Counted from the first letter of the stretch, positions 26,315 to 35,736 are shown. The stretch is DNA of 64,000 nucleotides from DASQFY01 sp036397815 (GCA_036397815.1 DASWIE010000083.1:31977-95976), one strand, 5' to 3'. The notes: generated from the sequence alone by a model not told the origin. Made by a program: numbers and translations.

Positions 26315-28063
26315 GTGACCGATGAGAAACAGCGCTGGGCCGAGCACCAGCGCCGATGGGAAGAGGAACGCCTGAAGCCGGCGCTCGAGCGCGGCGTCGA
26401 GCGGAAGCCGCGCTTCATCACGCAGTCGGGCGTCGAGATCGATCGCCTCTACACCCCCGCCGACCTGGCGAACCCGGCCAACGATCCGGACCGCGACCGG
26501 CCGCGCTATCGGTTCAGCACGGGCGACGAGCCAACGCCGGGTTGGGACGAGATCGACGACCTGGGCCTGCCCGGTGAGCCGCCCTTCACCCGCGGCATCC
26601 ACCCCACCGGCTTTCGGGGACGCCTGTGGACGATGCGCATGTTCGCCGGCTTCGGCACCGCCGAGGACACGAACGATCGCTTCAAGAAGCTGATCGCGGC
26701 CGGCGGCACGGGGCTGAGCATCGCGTACGACATGCCGACCCTGTACGGCTACGACCACGACGAGCCGCTGGCGGCCGGCGAGTTCGGCACCTGCGGCGTC
26801 GCGGTCAGCAGCCTGGCCGACATGGAGATCCTGCTCGACGGGCTGCCCGTCGGCGAGATCTCGACCTCGATGACGATCAACTCGCCGGCGCCGATGATCT
26901 GGGCCATGTACTTCGTGGCCGCCGAGAAGATGGGCGTGCCGCGCGCCGAGCTGTCCGGGACGTTGCAGAACGACATCCTCAAGGAGTTCATCGCCCAGAA
27001 GGAGTACATCTTCCCGCCCGGCCCCTCGCTGAAGCTGGTGACCGATACGGTCGAGTTCGGCACCCGCGAGATGCCGCGCTGGAACACGATCTCGATCTCC
27101 GGCTATCACATCCGCGAGGCGGGCTCGACCGCCGTCCAGGAGCTGGCCTTCACCATCGCCGATGGGATTGCGTACGTGGAGGACGCCGTGGCCCGCGGCC
27201 TGCGCTTCGACGACTTCGCGCCGCGCCTCTCCTTCTTCTTCAACAGCCATAACGACTTCTTCGAGGAGATCGCCAAGTTCCGCGCCGCGCGGCGGATCTG
27301 GTACAAGCTCGCGCGCGAGCGGTTCGGGGCAGAGAACGAGCGCAGCACCTGGATGCGCTTCCATACCCAGACCGCCGGCGTTTCGCTCACCGCGCAGCAA
27401 CCGTTGAACAACCTGACGCGGGTCACAATCCAGGCGCTGGCCGGCGTGCTTGGAGGGACCCAGAGCCTTCATACCGATGCGTACGACGAGGCGTGGGCTG
27501 TCCCCAGCGAAGAGGCCGCCCTGCTCGCCCTGCGCCAGCAGCAGATCCTGGCCGAGGAGTCGGGCGTGGCCAACACGGTCGACCCGCTGGGCGGCAGCTA
27601 CTTCGTCGAGACGCTCACCAACCGCACCGAGCGGGGCGCCTGGGACTACCTGCGCCGGATCGACGAGATGGGCGGCATGGTGCGCGCCATCGAGGCCGGC
27701 TTCCCGCAGGCGGAGATCGCCGACGCCGCCTACGAGCAGTCGCGCGAGCTGGAGGCTCACGAGCGAGACCTGGTCGGCGTGACCCGCTTCGCCGACCCGA
27801 ACGAGGAGCTGCGCATCCCGCTGCTCGAAATCAGCCCCGAGCAGGAGCGTCGGCATCTCGATCGCCTGGTCCGCGTGCGCGCCGAGCGAGACGCGCACTC
27901 GCACGCCCGCGCGATGAGCCGGCTCAGCGACGAGGCGAAGCGCGGGGACTTCAACCTCATGCCGGCCATCGTGGAGGCCGTCCAGGCCTACGCCACGATC
28001 GGCGAGATGTGCAACGCCCTGCGCGCGGTCTACGGAGAGTACCGGGAGCCGCTGGCCGTCTGA
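26315..28063 (+). CDS. acyl-CoA mutase (methylmalonyl-CoA mutase family) large subunit
   Basis: A 582-residue catalytic TIM-barrel subunit of a B12-dependent acyl-CoA mutase. Its cobalamin domain is the separate protein at 7849-8286. Conserved stretches include [56 protein letters not shown] and [14 protein letters not shown]. Positions that in the Propionibacterium methylmalonyl-CoA enzyme hold the substrate carboxylate (Y89, R207) appear here as Phe110 (TMRMFAGFG) and Lys240 (PSLKLVTD), so the substrate may not be methylmalonyl-CoA. The start is a GTG with leaderless spacing. MeaB is encoded with the small subunit. Confidence 0.92.
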   Translation: MTDEKQRWAEHQRRWEEERLKPALERGVERKPRFITQSGVEIDRLYTPADLANPANDPDRDRPRYRFSTGDEPTPGWDEIDDLGLPGEPPFTRGIHPTGFRGRLWTMRMFAGFGTAEDTNDRFKKLIAAGGTGLSIAYDMPTLYGYDHDEPLAAGEFGTCGVAVSSLADMEILLDGLPVGEISTSMTINSPAPMIWAMYFVAAEKMGVPRAELSGTLQNDILKEFIAQKEYIFPPGPSLKLVTDTVEFGTREMPRWNTISISGYHIREAGSTAVQELAFTIADGIAYVEDAVARGLRFDDFAPRLSFFFNSHNDFFEEIAKFRAARRIWYKLARERFGAENERSTWMRFHTQTAGVSLTAQQPLNNLTRVTIQALAGVLGGTQSLHTDAYDEAWAVPSEEAALLALRQQQILAEESGVANTVDPLGGSYFVETLTNRTERGAWDYLRRIDEMGGMVRAIEAGFPQAEIADAAYEQSRELEAHERDLVGVTRFADPNEELRIPLLEISPEQERRHLDRLVRVRAERDAHSHARAMSRLSDEAKRGDFNLMPAIVEAVQAYATIGEMCNALRAVYGEYREPLAV

Positions 28064-28167
28064 CGCGAGGTCGCGGCGCGGATTCCGGCACACGCCGAGG
28101 TGTCCGGTGTCGCATAGCACGCGCCCGCGCCGCTCCCCCGCTGATTCAACAGCCTGCCACGGCACCG

Positions 28168-28184
28168 CTTACCAGCCGCTTATC
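28168..28184 (+). promoter_or_regulatory. CTTACC direct repeats, 11-bp period, before the exonuclease gene
   Basis: CTTACC (28168-28173) and CTTATC (28179-28184) are 11 bp apart, as in PhoB/OmpR-class response-regulator sites. The -10 lies 31 nt downstream. A similar triple repeat is found at 48632-48659. Confidence 0.35.
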
Positions 28185-28215
28185 GCCCCGCCCATCGCCG
28201 CAGGAGCCGTGTGGC

Positions 28216-28221
28216 TATGCT
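28216..28221 (+). promoter_or_regulatory. -10 element for the exonuclease gene
   Basis: TATGCT, 8 nt before the ATG at 28230. Leaderless pattern; it decides the start over a long in-frame upstream extension. Confidence 0.6.
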
Positions 28222-28229
28222 CGATGTGT

Positions 28230-29102
28230 ATGAAGCTCCACCTCGTGGACGCCACCTTCGAGCTGTTCCGCGCCTTCTTCTCGCACCCCGCCGAGGTAGC
28301 GCCCGACGGGCGGCCGGTGAACGCGGTACACGGCCTCGTCGACTCGATGCTGTCGCTGCTGCGCGAGCCGGACGTGACCCACATCGCCGCCGCCACCGAC
28401 CACGTCATCGAGTCGTGGCGCAACGACGTGTTCGCCGGCTACAAAAGCAGCGCCGGGATGCCGCCGGAGCTCCTCTCCCAGTTCGGCGACGCGGAGCGCG
28501 CGCTGCGCGCGCTCGGGATTGTCACCTGGCCGATGGTCGAGGACGAGGCCGACGACGCGCTGGCGACGGCCGTCGCCCGCTTCGGGGACGATCCGCGGGT
28601 CGAGCAGGTGATCGTGTGCAGCGTCGACAAGGACCTGGCCCAGTGCGTCCGCGGCCAGCACGTCGTCCTACGAGACCGGATGCGGCGCATCACCTACGAC
28701 CAGGACGGCGTGCGCGCCAAGTTCGGCGTGGCGCCGGCCAGCATCCCGGACTACCTGGCGCTGGTCGGCGACTCGTCTGACGGCTATCCCGGCCTTCCCG
28801 GCTGGGGGGCGAAAAGCGCGGCAGCGATCCTAGCGCGCTGGGGCACCCTCGAGGCAATTCCCGACTCGGCCCTTGACTGGGACGTGCCGCTCCGCAACGC
28901 GAGCCGCCTGGCCGCCACCCTCCAGCAGCAGCGCGAAGACGCGATCCTCTACCGGCACCTGGCCCGGCTCAAGACCGATTCCGCCATCACCGACGACCTG
29001 GACGCGCTCGAATGGCGCGGCGTCCCGCGCGAGACCTTCCTCTCCCTCTGCGACGAGCTCGGGTTCGACACGATTCGGCAACGGGTCCACCGCTGGACCT
29101 GA
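28230..29102 (+). CDS. 5'-3' exonuclease (FEN / PolI N-terminal domain family)
   Basis: A 290-residue stand-alone 5' nuclease of the FEN superfamily, which removes RNA primers and flaps. The N-terminal metal Asp is in KLHLVDATFELFRAF. The acidic cluster MVEDEADDALATAVA and VCSVDKDLAQCV follow, and the helix-hairpin-helix region contains LVGDSSDGYPGLPGWGAKSA. It is separate from any polymerase domain. Upstream lie the paired CTTACC repeats and a leaderless promoter. Confidence 0.93.
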   Translation: MKLHLVDATFELFRAFFSHPAEVAPDGRPVNAVHGLVDSMLSLLREPDVTHIAAATDHVIESWRNDVFAGYKSSAGMPPELLSQFGDAERALRALGIVTWPMVEDEADDALATAVARFGDDPRVEQVIVCSVDKDLAQCVRGQHVVLRDRMRRITYDQDGVRAKFGVAPASIPDYLALVGDSSDGYPGLPGWGAKSAAAILARWGTLEAIPDSALDWDVPLRNASRLAATLQQQREDAILYRHLARLKTDSAITDDLDALEWRGVPRETFLSLCDELGFDTIRQRVHRWT

Positions 29103-29173
29103 GCTCACGCGGGTGGCCGTTGGCTCCATCGGTCTAGGACCATCGGTCGGTTCTGGTGCGGTCCGGTGCGGAG

Positions 29174-29179
29174 TACGGT
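29174..29179 (+). promoter_or_regulatory. -10 element for the SpoIID-like gene
   Basis: TACGGT, 10 nt before the ATG at 29190. Leaderless pattern. Confidence 0.4.
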
Positions 29180-29189
29180 CGCCGCTCCG

Positions 29190-30398
29190 ATGTACCGACG
29201 CACCATCGTTGCGGCCTGCCTTGCCGCGCTCACCACCTTCGGCGCCGCCTTGCCATGGCTGGGCGCGACGCCTCGAGCCGCCGCGTCCTCGTGCTCAGGC
29301 TGGACGTCCGAGACGCAGCCGCCGCCGACCATCCGCGTCTTCCGGCACGCGAGCGGAGCGGTCGACACGGTCGACTTCCGGACCTATGCCAAGAACGTGC
29401 TGTCGCGGGAGTGGATCGGCTCCTGGACGACCGAGTCGCTGCGCTCCGGCGCGCTGGCGGTGAAGCACTACGCCTGGTACCAGGTGCTGCACTGGCGCGG
29501 TGGCGTGAACGGGGCCGGACAGTGCTTCGACCTGCGCGACGACACGATCGACCAAGTGTACGACCCGACCAAGGCGACCTGGGGCTCCGCCGCCGCAGCG
29601 GTCGATGCCACCTGGGCGACCCGCGTGCTGAAGAACGGGGCGATCTTCCCGACCTACTACAACGCGGGAGCCGTGAACGAAGCGTGTGGCGCGAATGCCA
29701 ACGGCTGGAGAATGTACCAGTGGGGCACGCAGGGCTGCGGCCTTGCCGGCCGGACCGCCGCAGAGATCGCGCTCATCTACTACTACCCCGGCGTCACGGT
29801 GACCGATGCGCCCGCGCCGAGCTCAACCCCCACGCCAACTCCGACGCCGGCTCCGACGCCCACGGCCACGCCCGTCCCCACTCCCCGCCCCACGCCAACG
29901 ACCCTGCCCAGCCCCGGCGAGTCGCCGTCGGTGACGCCGCTGCCGTCGCCCGACCCGACGCCAACCGCCCAGCCGACGGTCTCGCCGACCCCGCCGCCCT
30001 CCGCCACTCCCACGCCGCTTCCCACGCCACCGCCGGACCAGGAGCTGCCGGGCGGCGGGCAGTCCACGGTAGCGGGCGCCGCGCAGCCACCGCCTCCGCC
30101 ACCAGCCGATCCGGAACCGGTCGTCGCCGCCGCGAGCCAGCCGGTGGCGCCCAGCCGCCGTACGCCGCCGCTGACCCGCGGCCTCCCCGAGCGCGGTGAT
30201 GCCTACACGCTGCCGCTGATCGAGGTCACTGCCTGGCTCGGTGGTGACCTGCGTCCTGCGCCCGTGGGCGGCGACGCGCGCCTCGCCGCATTCCCCGCCC
30301 TCTGGCAGGCGGCCGTGCGCCGGCTCGTCGACGCACTCGCTTTCGACGTCGAGGTGGATCGCCCATTGGCAGGCGGTCTCGGGCTCGACCGCCCCTAG
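29190..30398 (+). CDS. secreted SpoIID/LytB-like domain protein with Pro/Thr-rich linker
   Basis: A 402-residue exported protein. The signal peptide is [20 protein letters not shown] with a cleavage region at RAAASSC. The domain at residues ~45-200 contains [39 protein letters not shown] and a C-terminal [12 protein letters not shown], which resembles SpoIID/LytB (amidase-enhancer or lytic transglycosylase type). It lacks clear sporulation context. An approximately 110-residue Pro/Thr/Ser low-complexity linker leads to a C-terminal segment of about 80 residues that I do not recognise. The stop overlaps the stop of the convergent cyclodeaminase-like gene. Confidence 0.8.
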   Translation: MYRRTIVAACLAALTTFGAALPWLGATPRAAASSCSGWTSETQPPPTIRVFRHASGAVDTVDFRTYAKNVLSREWIGSWTTESLRSGALAVKHYAWYQVLHWRGGVNGAGQCFDLRDDTIDQVYDPTKATWGSAAAAVDATWATRVLKNGAIFPTYYNAGAVNEACGANANGWRMYQWGTQGCGLAGRTAAEIALIYYYPGVTVTDAPAPSSTPTPTPTPAPTPTATPVPTPRPTPTTLPSPGESPSVTPLPSPDPTPTAQPTVSPTPPPSATPTPLPTPPPDQELPGGGQSTVAGAAQPPPPPPADPEPVVAAASQPVAPSRRTPPLTRGLPERGDAYTLPLIEVTAWLGGDLRPAPVGGDARLAAFPALWQAAVRRLVDALAFDVEVDRPLAGGLGLDRP

Positions 30399-31366
30399 CC
30401 GCTCCCCCGCTCGCCAGGCGGCGGCGTCCTGCCCGCCACGACCAGCTCGGCAGCCGCCACATCCTGGATGGCCAGCCCAACGCTCTTGAAGACGGTGATC
30501 GCCTTGGGGTCGCGCGTGGCGGCCCACTCGCGGCCGACCGTTCCGATCTCGATGAACGCGTCGCCTCCAATGAGGCCGCCGTCGATCGCCGCCACCAGGT
30601 CACCCGCCTCGGCAAGTGCCGCCGCCCGCGAGTCGACCGTCACCATCGCGGCCCGCGCGAACAGCTCGGGCGGCAGCTCGACCATCCCCAACCGGAACGC
30701 GCCAACTCCATTGACATGTGCTCCCGGGCGCAGCCAGTCGGCGTCGAAGACGGGCTGGGAGGACGTCGTCGCGCAGCACACGACGTCCGCCGTGGTCACC
30801 GCCTCCTGCGCCGATTGAGCGGCCACGACGCGCACGCGGTCGCCGAGCTCCCGTGCCAACTCCGCCACGAAGCGCCCGCGTGCAGCGGCGTCGCGCGAGA
30901 AGACGCGGACCTCGCGGATGGCACGCGCCGCAAGGACGGCGCGGACCTGCCAGGCAGCCTGGCCTCCCGTACCGAGCAGGCCCAGCACCGCGGCGTCGGT
31001 TCGCGCCAACAGTCGCGTCGCGACCCCGGACGCGGCGCCGGTTCGCATGGCGGTGACGGTCGTCCCGTCCAGCACGGCCACGGGCGTTCCGGTCTCCCCG
31101 TCGAGCCAGATGATGACCGCCTGGACGGTCGGCAGGCCGCGAGCGGCATTCCCAGGCAGCACCGTCACCAGCTTGACCGATGATCCGGAGCCACCCGCGC
31201 GCACGCCGGGCATGAGCAGCAGGTCGCCGTTCGCCAGGGGGACGTGGAACCGCAGGGGAGATCGATCCCGCCCGGACGCGACGTCACGGAACGCGGCCTC
31301 GACTGCGTCGAGCAGCTTGCCGACGGGCACGGCCTTGGTGATTTCAGCGGCGTCGTACACGCGCAT
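30395..31366 (-). CDS. ornithine cyclodeaminase / mu-crystallin family protein
   Basis: A 323-residue NAD(P)-binding protein. The Rossmann motif [16 protein letters not shown] is preceded by the substrate-side region with the conserved Lys ([12 protein letters not shown]). [13 protein letters not shown] and the late [15 protein letters not shown] motif are typical. Members catalyse ornithine cyclodeamination, amino-acid or imine reduction, or amino-acid dehydrogenation, so the exact reaction is open. The ATG start is supported by a TAGGAT hexamer 7 nt upstream. Confidence 0.88.
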   Translation of the reverse strand: MRVYDAAEITKAVPVGKLLDAVEAAFRDVASGRDRSPLRFHVPLANGDLLLMPGVRAGGSGSSVKLVTVLPGNAARGLPTVQAVIIWLDGETGTPVAVLDGTTVTAMRTGAASGVATRLLARTDAAVLGLLGTGGQAAWQVRAVLAARAIREVRVFSRDAAARGRFVAELARELGDRVRVVAAQSAQEAVTTADVVCCATTSSQPVFDADWLRPGAHVNGVGAFRLGMVELPPELFARAAMVTVDSRAAALAEAGDLVAAIDGGLIGGDAFIEIGTVGREWAATRDPKAITVFKSVGLAIQDVAAAELVVAGRTPPPGERGSG

Positions 31367-31373
31367 GGGCTCG

Positions 31374-31379
31374 ATCCTA
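31374..31379 (-). promoter_or_regulatory. -10 element for the cyclodeaminase-like gene
   Basis: TAGGAT on the minus strand, 7 nt before the ATG at 31366. It overlaps the stop of the upstream MFS gene. Confidence 0.6.
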
Positions 31380-32663
31380 GTCCTCGTGCTCCGGCGGGAC
31401 GGGCCACACCCGCGATGGGCGCGGCCTGCGCCAGACCGGGCGTGAGAAGGCGATCCAGCCCAGGGCGGCCGAGGCGGCCAGGGCCACGATCGACCACACG
31501 GCGATTGCCGGGGGGAACCTGTCCGCCAGCAGGCCGGCAAGGAAGGTGCTAGCCGCGATGGTGAGAGTCACCAGCCCGTAGTCGAAGCTGAAGACGCGAC
31601 CCCGGATCTCGTCGGGCGCCGCGCGCTGCAGCCCATAGGAGGAGAGCATCCACTGCGCGCCGCCGCCGAGGTGCGCCACGAAGACGCACGCGGCCGCCAG
31701 CCAGAGCCAGGGCGCCGCGGGCAAGAGTGCGTACCCGAGCGCGAAGGCGCCGAACGAGCCCGCGATGCCCAGGATCAGGCCGCGCTCGGTGAGACCCACG
31801 ATCGAACGAGCCAGGAACGGGCCGAAGAGCGCACCGAGGCCGCGCGCGGCGAAGAGGATGCCGATCCCCACGTCGCCCGCGTTGAACACGTCGCGCCCGA
31901 AGACCGCCAGCAGCACGATCACCCCGGTCCCCACGCCGAACGTCGTCTTCGAGAGGAGCAGCGCCGCCAGGGTGCGGTTGCCACGGGCAAAGCGGAGGAC
32001 GATCCCGATTGCCTGGCCAATGCCACGCAATCCGCCGTGCGGCGCCTCGCGGTGATGGGACGCGGGGAGCCTGCCGCGAAACGGCCGGTCGATCCCGACA
32101 ATCAGGAGGGCCGATACGCCGAACGAGGCCGCGTTGGCAACGAACGCGATGTCGCGCCCGAAGACGGCCGCGACCAGGCCGCCGGCGGCAGCCCCGACCG
32201 CCAGCATCGTCCCCCACGCCGACCCGATGAGCACGTTCGCCTCTCCAAGCTCTTCGTCGTCGACCAGGTTCGGCAGCGACGCGGAGCTCGTTGGCTCGAA
32301 GACGGCCGCGCCGAACGACAGGAGGGCGGTGGCCACGAAGGCGATCCACAGCGTTGCCGGATCGCGCGCCAGCAGGAAGGCGAGCGCCGCCGGCAAGCGC
32401 GCGAGATCGGCGGCGACCATGAGCCGCCGGCGATCGAATCGGTCCGCCAGCACGCCCGCCACCGGCGAGGCGAGCGCGAAGAATCCGGTCTGCACCACCA
32501 GGAAGAGCGACGCGACGACCGGCGACCCTGTCAGCTCCAGCGCCAGGCCCAGGATCGCCACGGTGGCGAACCAGTCGCCGGCGAAGCTGACCAGCTGGGC
32601 GGCGAAGAGGCGGCTGAAGGCCCGATTACGACGCAGCAGGGTAAGGTACGGGTGCAGGCGCAT
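31377..32663 (-). CDS. MFS transporter
   Basis: A 428-residue major-facilitator protein with 12 predicted TM helices. The loop 2-3 motif GVLADRFDRRRLMVAADLAR is the conserved MFS motif A. It resembles the Bcr/TetV/macrolide-exporter-like group (enterobactin-exporter-like), so it is probably an efflux pump. Substrate unknown. The start is the ATG at 32663 with a CATGAT hexamer 9 nt upstream. Confidence 0.88.
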   Translation of the reverse strand: MRLHPYLTLLRRNRAFSRLFAAQLVSFAGDWFATVAILGLALELTGSPVVASLFLVVQTGFFALASPVAGVLADRFDRRRLMVAADLARLPAALAFLLARDPATLWIAFVATALLSFGAAVFEPTSSASLPNLVDDEELGEANVLIGSAWGTMLAVGAAAGGLVAAVFGRDIAFVANAASFGVSALLIVGIDRPFRGRLPASHHREAPHGGLRGIGQAIGIVLRFARGNRTLAALLLSKTTFGVGTGVIVLLAVFGRDVFNAGDVGIGILFAARGLGALFGPFLARSIVGLTERGLILGIAGSFGAFALGYALLPAAPWLWLAAACVFVAHLGGGAQWMLSSYGLQRAAPDEIRGRVFSFDYGLVTLTIAASTFLAGLLADRFPPAIAVWSIVALAASAALGWIAFSRPVWRRPRPSRVWPVPPEHED

Positions 32664-32731
32664 CGGCCCCGCATCATGCCATGCGCACCCACCGGATTCC
32701 GGCACGCGGCTTGCGGAGAGATGGAGGCATC

Positions 32732-33082
32732 ATGCTGAAGACCGCTCGGAGCGAGATCGGCGACCTCGGCTGGCTGATTCGGACGCTCACGCTGGCCGCG
32801 ATCGCTGGGGCCATCTACCGCGAGATGCGCCTGCCGGCGGAGGAGCGGACCTGGCACGGACGGCTCCTCGGCTTCGTGCCGTACGACTTCCGCCTTCCCA
32901 CGCCGCGTCGGGTGATCGACGCCTTCTGGGACCCGACGAGCAAGCGTCTCTTCAACGACCAGCCGTTCGGCGTCGGATGGGCGGTCAACGTCCCGGCCGC
33001 CGTGGCGCTGATCGGAGGGCTCCGCCGGCGAGCCCAACCGGCCGCGCGACGAGCAAAGACGCCAAAGGCCGCCGCGGCCTAA
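32732..33082 (+). CDS. small membrane-associated protein (DUF5808-like C-terminal segment)
   Basis: A 116-residue protein with one or two hydrophobic segments (WLIRTLTLAAIAGAIYREM and AVNVPAAVALIGGL). The stretch AFWDPTSKRLFNDQPFGVGW followed by AVN resembles the short DUF5808 pattern (NP.d.rlfv...fG.GwtiN). The C-terminus is basic and Ala/Lys-rich. The start ATG is supported by GGAGG 5 nt upstream. Function unknown. Confidence 0.65.
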   Translation: MLKTARSEIGDLGWLIRTLTLAAIAGAIYREMRLPAEERTWHGRLLGFVPYDFRLPTPRRVIDAFWDPTSKRLFNDQPFGVGWAVNVPAAVALIGGLRRRAQPAARRAKTPKAAAA

Positions 33083-33131
33083 CCGCAGCCTCACGCCGGC
33101 GCCGTACACGGCGAGTGCGTGTTGGCTGCGT

Positions 33132-33137
33132 TAGCAT
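33132..33137 (+). promoter_or_regulatory. -10 element for the DUF2269-like gene
   Basis: TAGCAT, 9 nt before the GTG at 33147. Leaderless pattern with a GTG start. Confidence 0.55.
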
Positions 33138-33146
33138 CGGGGCACC

Positions 33147-33611
33147 GTGAGCTGGTTCCCGATCCTGCTGGTCGTCCACATCGCGCTGGCCGTCGCGCTG
33201 CTAGCGCCGAGCATTCTGCTCCCGTTTCTCCTGCGCCGGGCCGAGGCTGCCGGCACCACCCAACACAACCCGGTGATGCGCGCGCTGCTGGCGATGCAGG
33301 GCTCAGGCAGCGTCGTGATCGCCGTGGGCGTGGGGCTGACCGGGGCCGGGCTCCTGGCGACACTTGGTCTTGAGCTCCTCCGCCAGCCGTGGCTGCTCGT
33401 CGCACTCGCGCTGTACGCCGCCAACCTGCTGCTGGCGGCCTTCGTGGCCCGGCCCAACCTGCGCCGCCTGCTCCGGATCGGCGGGGCGGGCGATGGTGGC
33501 GACGAGGCGTGGCGCCGACGCGCCCGCCAGCAGCGCTACGTCGCCTACGCGATGGCGGCCGCCATCGGCGCCATCGGTCTCCTGATGAGCACCAAGCCGG
33601 ATCTGTGGTAG
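33147..33611 (+). CDS. DUF2269-like integral membrane protein
   Basis: A 154-residue protein with four hydrophobic segments (WFPILLVVHIALAVALLAPS first), a short central polar loop and a Trp-capped C-terminus. The size and helix layout match DUF2269 membrane proteins. Function unknown. It lies on the plus strand, converging with the 36-residue membrane peptide gene. Confidence 0.65.
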   Translation: MSWFPILLVVHIALAVALLAPSILLPFLLRRAEAAGTTQHNPVMRALLAMQGSGSVVIAVGVGLTGAGLLATLGLELLRQPWLLVALALYAANLLLAAFVARPNLRRLLRIGGAGDGGDEAWRRRARQQRYVAYAMAAAIGAIGLLMSTKPDLW

Positions 33612-33631
33612 CCGTATAGGCCCCGGCGTTT

Positions 33632-33742
33632 TCAGAAGTTGGGGATCGGCAGCGGACGTCCCATGAGCCAGAACAGCCCCGCCACGATGAGCAACAGGGC
33701 GATGACGAAGAGCGCCATCCAGCGCAGGACTTCCCAGGTCAT
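33632..33742 (-). CDS. 36-residue single-span membrane peptide
   Basis: A very short frame on the minus strand: MTWEVLRWMALFVIALLLIV continues as a hydrophobic helix (AGLFWLMG) and ends RPLPIPNF. A GAGGAG site lies 6 nt before the ATG. One TM helix fills nearly the whole product. The strong ribosome-binding site and clean hydrophobicity support a real small protein. Function unknown; it lies between the DUF2269-like gene and the cysteinyl ligase gene. Confidence 0.6.
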   Translation of the reverse strand: MTWEVLRWMALFVIALLLIVAGLFWLMGRPLPIPNF

Positions 33743-33840
33743 AGCGGACTCCTCGGCTCGGTCGGCAGCGTGACCCATCCCCACCCGCTCCGGATTCTAC
33801 CCGCCCGATGACGCCGCGCACAGGTGCCCTGAACGAGCCC

Positions 33841-33846
33841 TAGAAT
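33841..33846 (+). promoter_or_regulatory. -10 element for the cysteinyl ligase gene
   Basis: TAGAAT, 7 nt before the GTG at 33854. This is the clearest leaderless promoter in the window. Confidence 0.65.
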
Positions 33847-33853
33847 CCGCGCC

Positions 33854-35131
33854 GTGACCCTTCGCCTCTTCGACTCGCGTCGCGACGAGACCGTGGACTT
33901 CGCGCCCATCGGTCGCGGCCCGGTCGGCCTCTACGTCTGCGGCGTGACGCCGTACGACACTGGCCACCTCGGGCACGCCTTCACCTACGTCAGCTTCGAC
34001 GTCCTGCACCGGTACCTGGAATACCTGGGTCATGAGGTCGTCTACGTTCAGAACCTGACCGATGTCGACGACGACATGCTGAAGCGCGCCCGGGAGCTCG
34101 GTGAGGATTACCTGGCGTTGGGCAACCGCCACGTGACCACCTTTCTGACCGAGATGGCCGCGCTCAACTGGCTGCCGCCGGATCATCTTCCGCGCGCAAC
34201 CGAGCACATCCCCCAGATGCAGGCGCTGATCGCGCGCCTGTTGGACCGTGGCCACGCCTACGTCGCGCAGGGGCATGTCTACTTCAGCGTCGCGTCGTGG
34301 CCGTCCTACGGATCGCTCTCGAGGCTCGCGCCGGAGGCGATGCTGCCGATCGCGAACGAGCGAGGGAATGTGCCCGACATGCCCGGCAAGCGAGATCCGC
34401 TCGACTTCGTCCTGTGGCAGCCGTCGCTCCCGGACGAGCCCGCCTGGCCATCGCGGTGGGGTCCCGGACGGCCGGGCTGGCACGTCGAGTGCTCCGCCAT
34501 GAGCATGGCTTACCTGGGTTCGCGCTTCGAGATCCACGGCGGGGGTCAGGACCTCATCTTCCCGCACCACGAGTCGGAGATCGCCCAGAGCGAGGCCGCA
34601 ACCGGCGAGGCGCCGTTCGTCCTGTGGTGGATGCACGCCGGGATGCTGCGGTACCACGGCGAAAAGATGAGCAAGTCACTCGGCAACCTGGTGCTGGTGC
34701 GCGACCTGCTCCGCTCGTGGTCGGGCGACGCGATCCGGCATTACCTGATCTCACACCACTACCGCGACGAGCTCGACTTCGACGAGACCGTGGTGGAGTC
34801 GTCGGCGGTCGCCGCCGCTCGCCTGCGGCTGGCCTGCCGCCTGGCCGAGGAGCTGGAGCCACTGGCTCTCGCCATGGCCGACGCTGACGCGCTACAACCG
34901 GTCGTCGCCGAGCACAGGGCACGCTTCCTGGCGGCGATGGACGACGACCTGGACACCCCGACGGCGCTGCCTGAGCTGCAGAGCCTTGCCTCGCTGGCGA
35001 TCGACACGGACGATCCGGGCCTGCGCGTGGAGGCCGGCTGGATGGTCCGGGAGCTCGGGGCCAGGATCCTGGGACTTCGGCTCGCCACCGTCCCAAGCCT
35101 CCAGGAGGCGGCCCGGGTGGCCACGGCATGA
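33854..35131 (+). CDS. cysteinyl-tRNA synthetase family ligase with MshC-like features
   Basis: A 425-residue class I ligase that activates cysteine. Zinc and active-site motifs are YVCGVTPYDTGHLGHAFTYV (HxGH), WHVECSAM, FPHHESEIAQSE and the KMSKS loop (HGEKMSKSLGNLV). The N-terminal VCGVTPYD-x-x-HLGHA form and the HAGM....KMSKSLGNLVLV block resemble MshC (mycothiol cysteine ligase) more than typical CysS, which has VCGPTVYD.xHIGN. The protein ends soon after the helical domain and lacks the usual CysS C-terminal appendage. It could be the cell's only CysS or a MshC-type enzyme. The GTG start has a leaderless promoter. Confidence 0.82.
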   Translation: MTLRLFDSRRDETVDFAPIGRGPVGLYVCGVTPYDTGHLGHAFTYVSFDVLHRYLEYLGHEVVYVQNLTDVDDDMLKRARELGEDYLALGNRHVTTFLTEMAALNWLPPDHLPRATEHIPQMQALIARLLDRGHAYVAQGHVYFSVASWPSYGSLSRLAPEAMLPIANERGNVPDMPGKRDPLDFVLWQPSLPDEPAWPSRWGPGRPGWHVECSAMSMAYLGSRFEIHGGGQDLIFPHHESEIAQSEAATGEAPFVLWWMHAGMLRYHGEKMSKSLGNLVLVRDLLRSWSGDAIRHYLISHHYRDELDFDETVVESSAVAAARLRLACRLAEELEPLALAMADADALQPVVAEHRARFLAAMDDDLDTPTALPELQSLASLAIDTDDPGLRVEAGWMVRELGARILGLRLATVPSLQEAARVATA

Positions 35132-35682
35132 GCGACCAGTCCTCCGACCGGCGACGCGACGACGATCTCGTCCCGGTCAGCGTCCGCCTCGGGGACGTGG
35201 TCCCGCCGGACGATCCTGAAGATTGGACCCAACCGCTCACCTGGGTGGCAGCCGCCGGCATGCTGGCCGCTCCGCTTGTCGCCCTGATCTGGTTCTGGCT
35301 GGCGCCGCCCGGCGCCGCCAAGGCCCCCGCTCCAGGCACCTGGCTCGTTGCGGTGACCCTGGCCGTCGGCGCTGCGCTGGCTGGCGGCACCCAGCAGGGT
35401 CGGCTGCGCAGCCTGGCCGGCACGTTGGCCGCGGGCCTCTTCGCCGCGCTGGCGACCGTGGCGGTCGGCCTGGTGACCGCCGGCGAACGCCAGCTCGGGA
35501 GCGCATCTCCCACGCTCGCCCATGCCGTTGCCGCGGCCCTGGCCGGGCTGGCGGGAGTCCTGCCCGCAGCAGTCCTGGCGCCGCCGCTGGCCATGCGATC
35601 GCGACGAGCGCGGATGCTGGCGCCTGCGGCCATCGCCGCGGGGGTGGCGGCCCTGGTGGTCCCGCTCCTCTTCGTCGCCTGA
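35128..35682 (+). CDS. hypothetical membrane protein
   Basis: A 184-residue protein with an acidic, soluble N-terminus of about 35 residues followed by four to five Ala/Leu-rich hydrophobic segments. It overlaps the stop of the cysteinyl ligase gene by 4 bp (ATGA), so it is translationally coupled to it. No family recognised. Confidence 0.65.
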   Translation: MSDQSSDRRRDDDLVPVSVRLGDVVPPDDPEDWTQPLTWVAAAGMLAAPLVALIWFWLAPPGAAKAPAPGTWLVAVTLAVGAALAGGTQQGRLRSLAGTLAAGLFAALATVAVGLVTAGERQLGSASPTLAHAVAAALAGLAGVLPAAVLAPPLAMRSRRARMLAPAAIAAGVAALVVPLLFVA

Positions 35683-35688
35683 TCGCCT

Positions 35689-35716
35689 GATCGCCGGTGG
35701 CGATATCCAGGGGCGA
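35689..35716. repeat. partial copy of the dispersed palindromic repeat
   Basis: GATCGCCGGTGGCGATATCC followed by AGGGGCGA resembles one end of the elements at 2176-2296 and 23612-23730. It lies between two convergent membrane-protein genes. GATCGCCT is also duplicated just before it. Confidence 0.35.
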
Positions 35717-35736
35717 ATCCCAGTCGCGCCCGGGCG

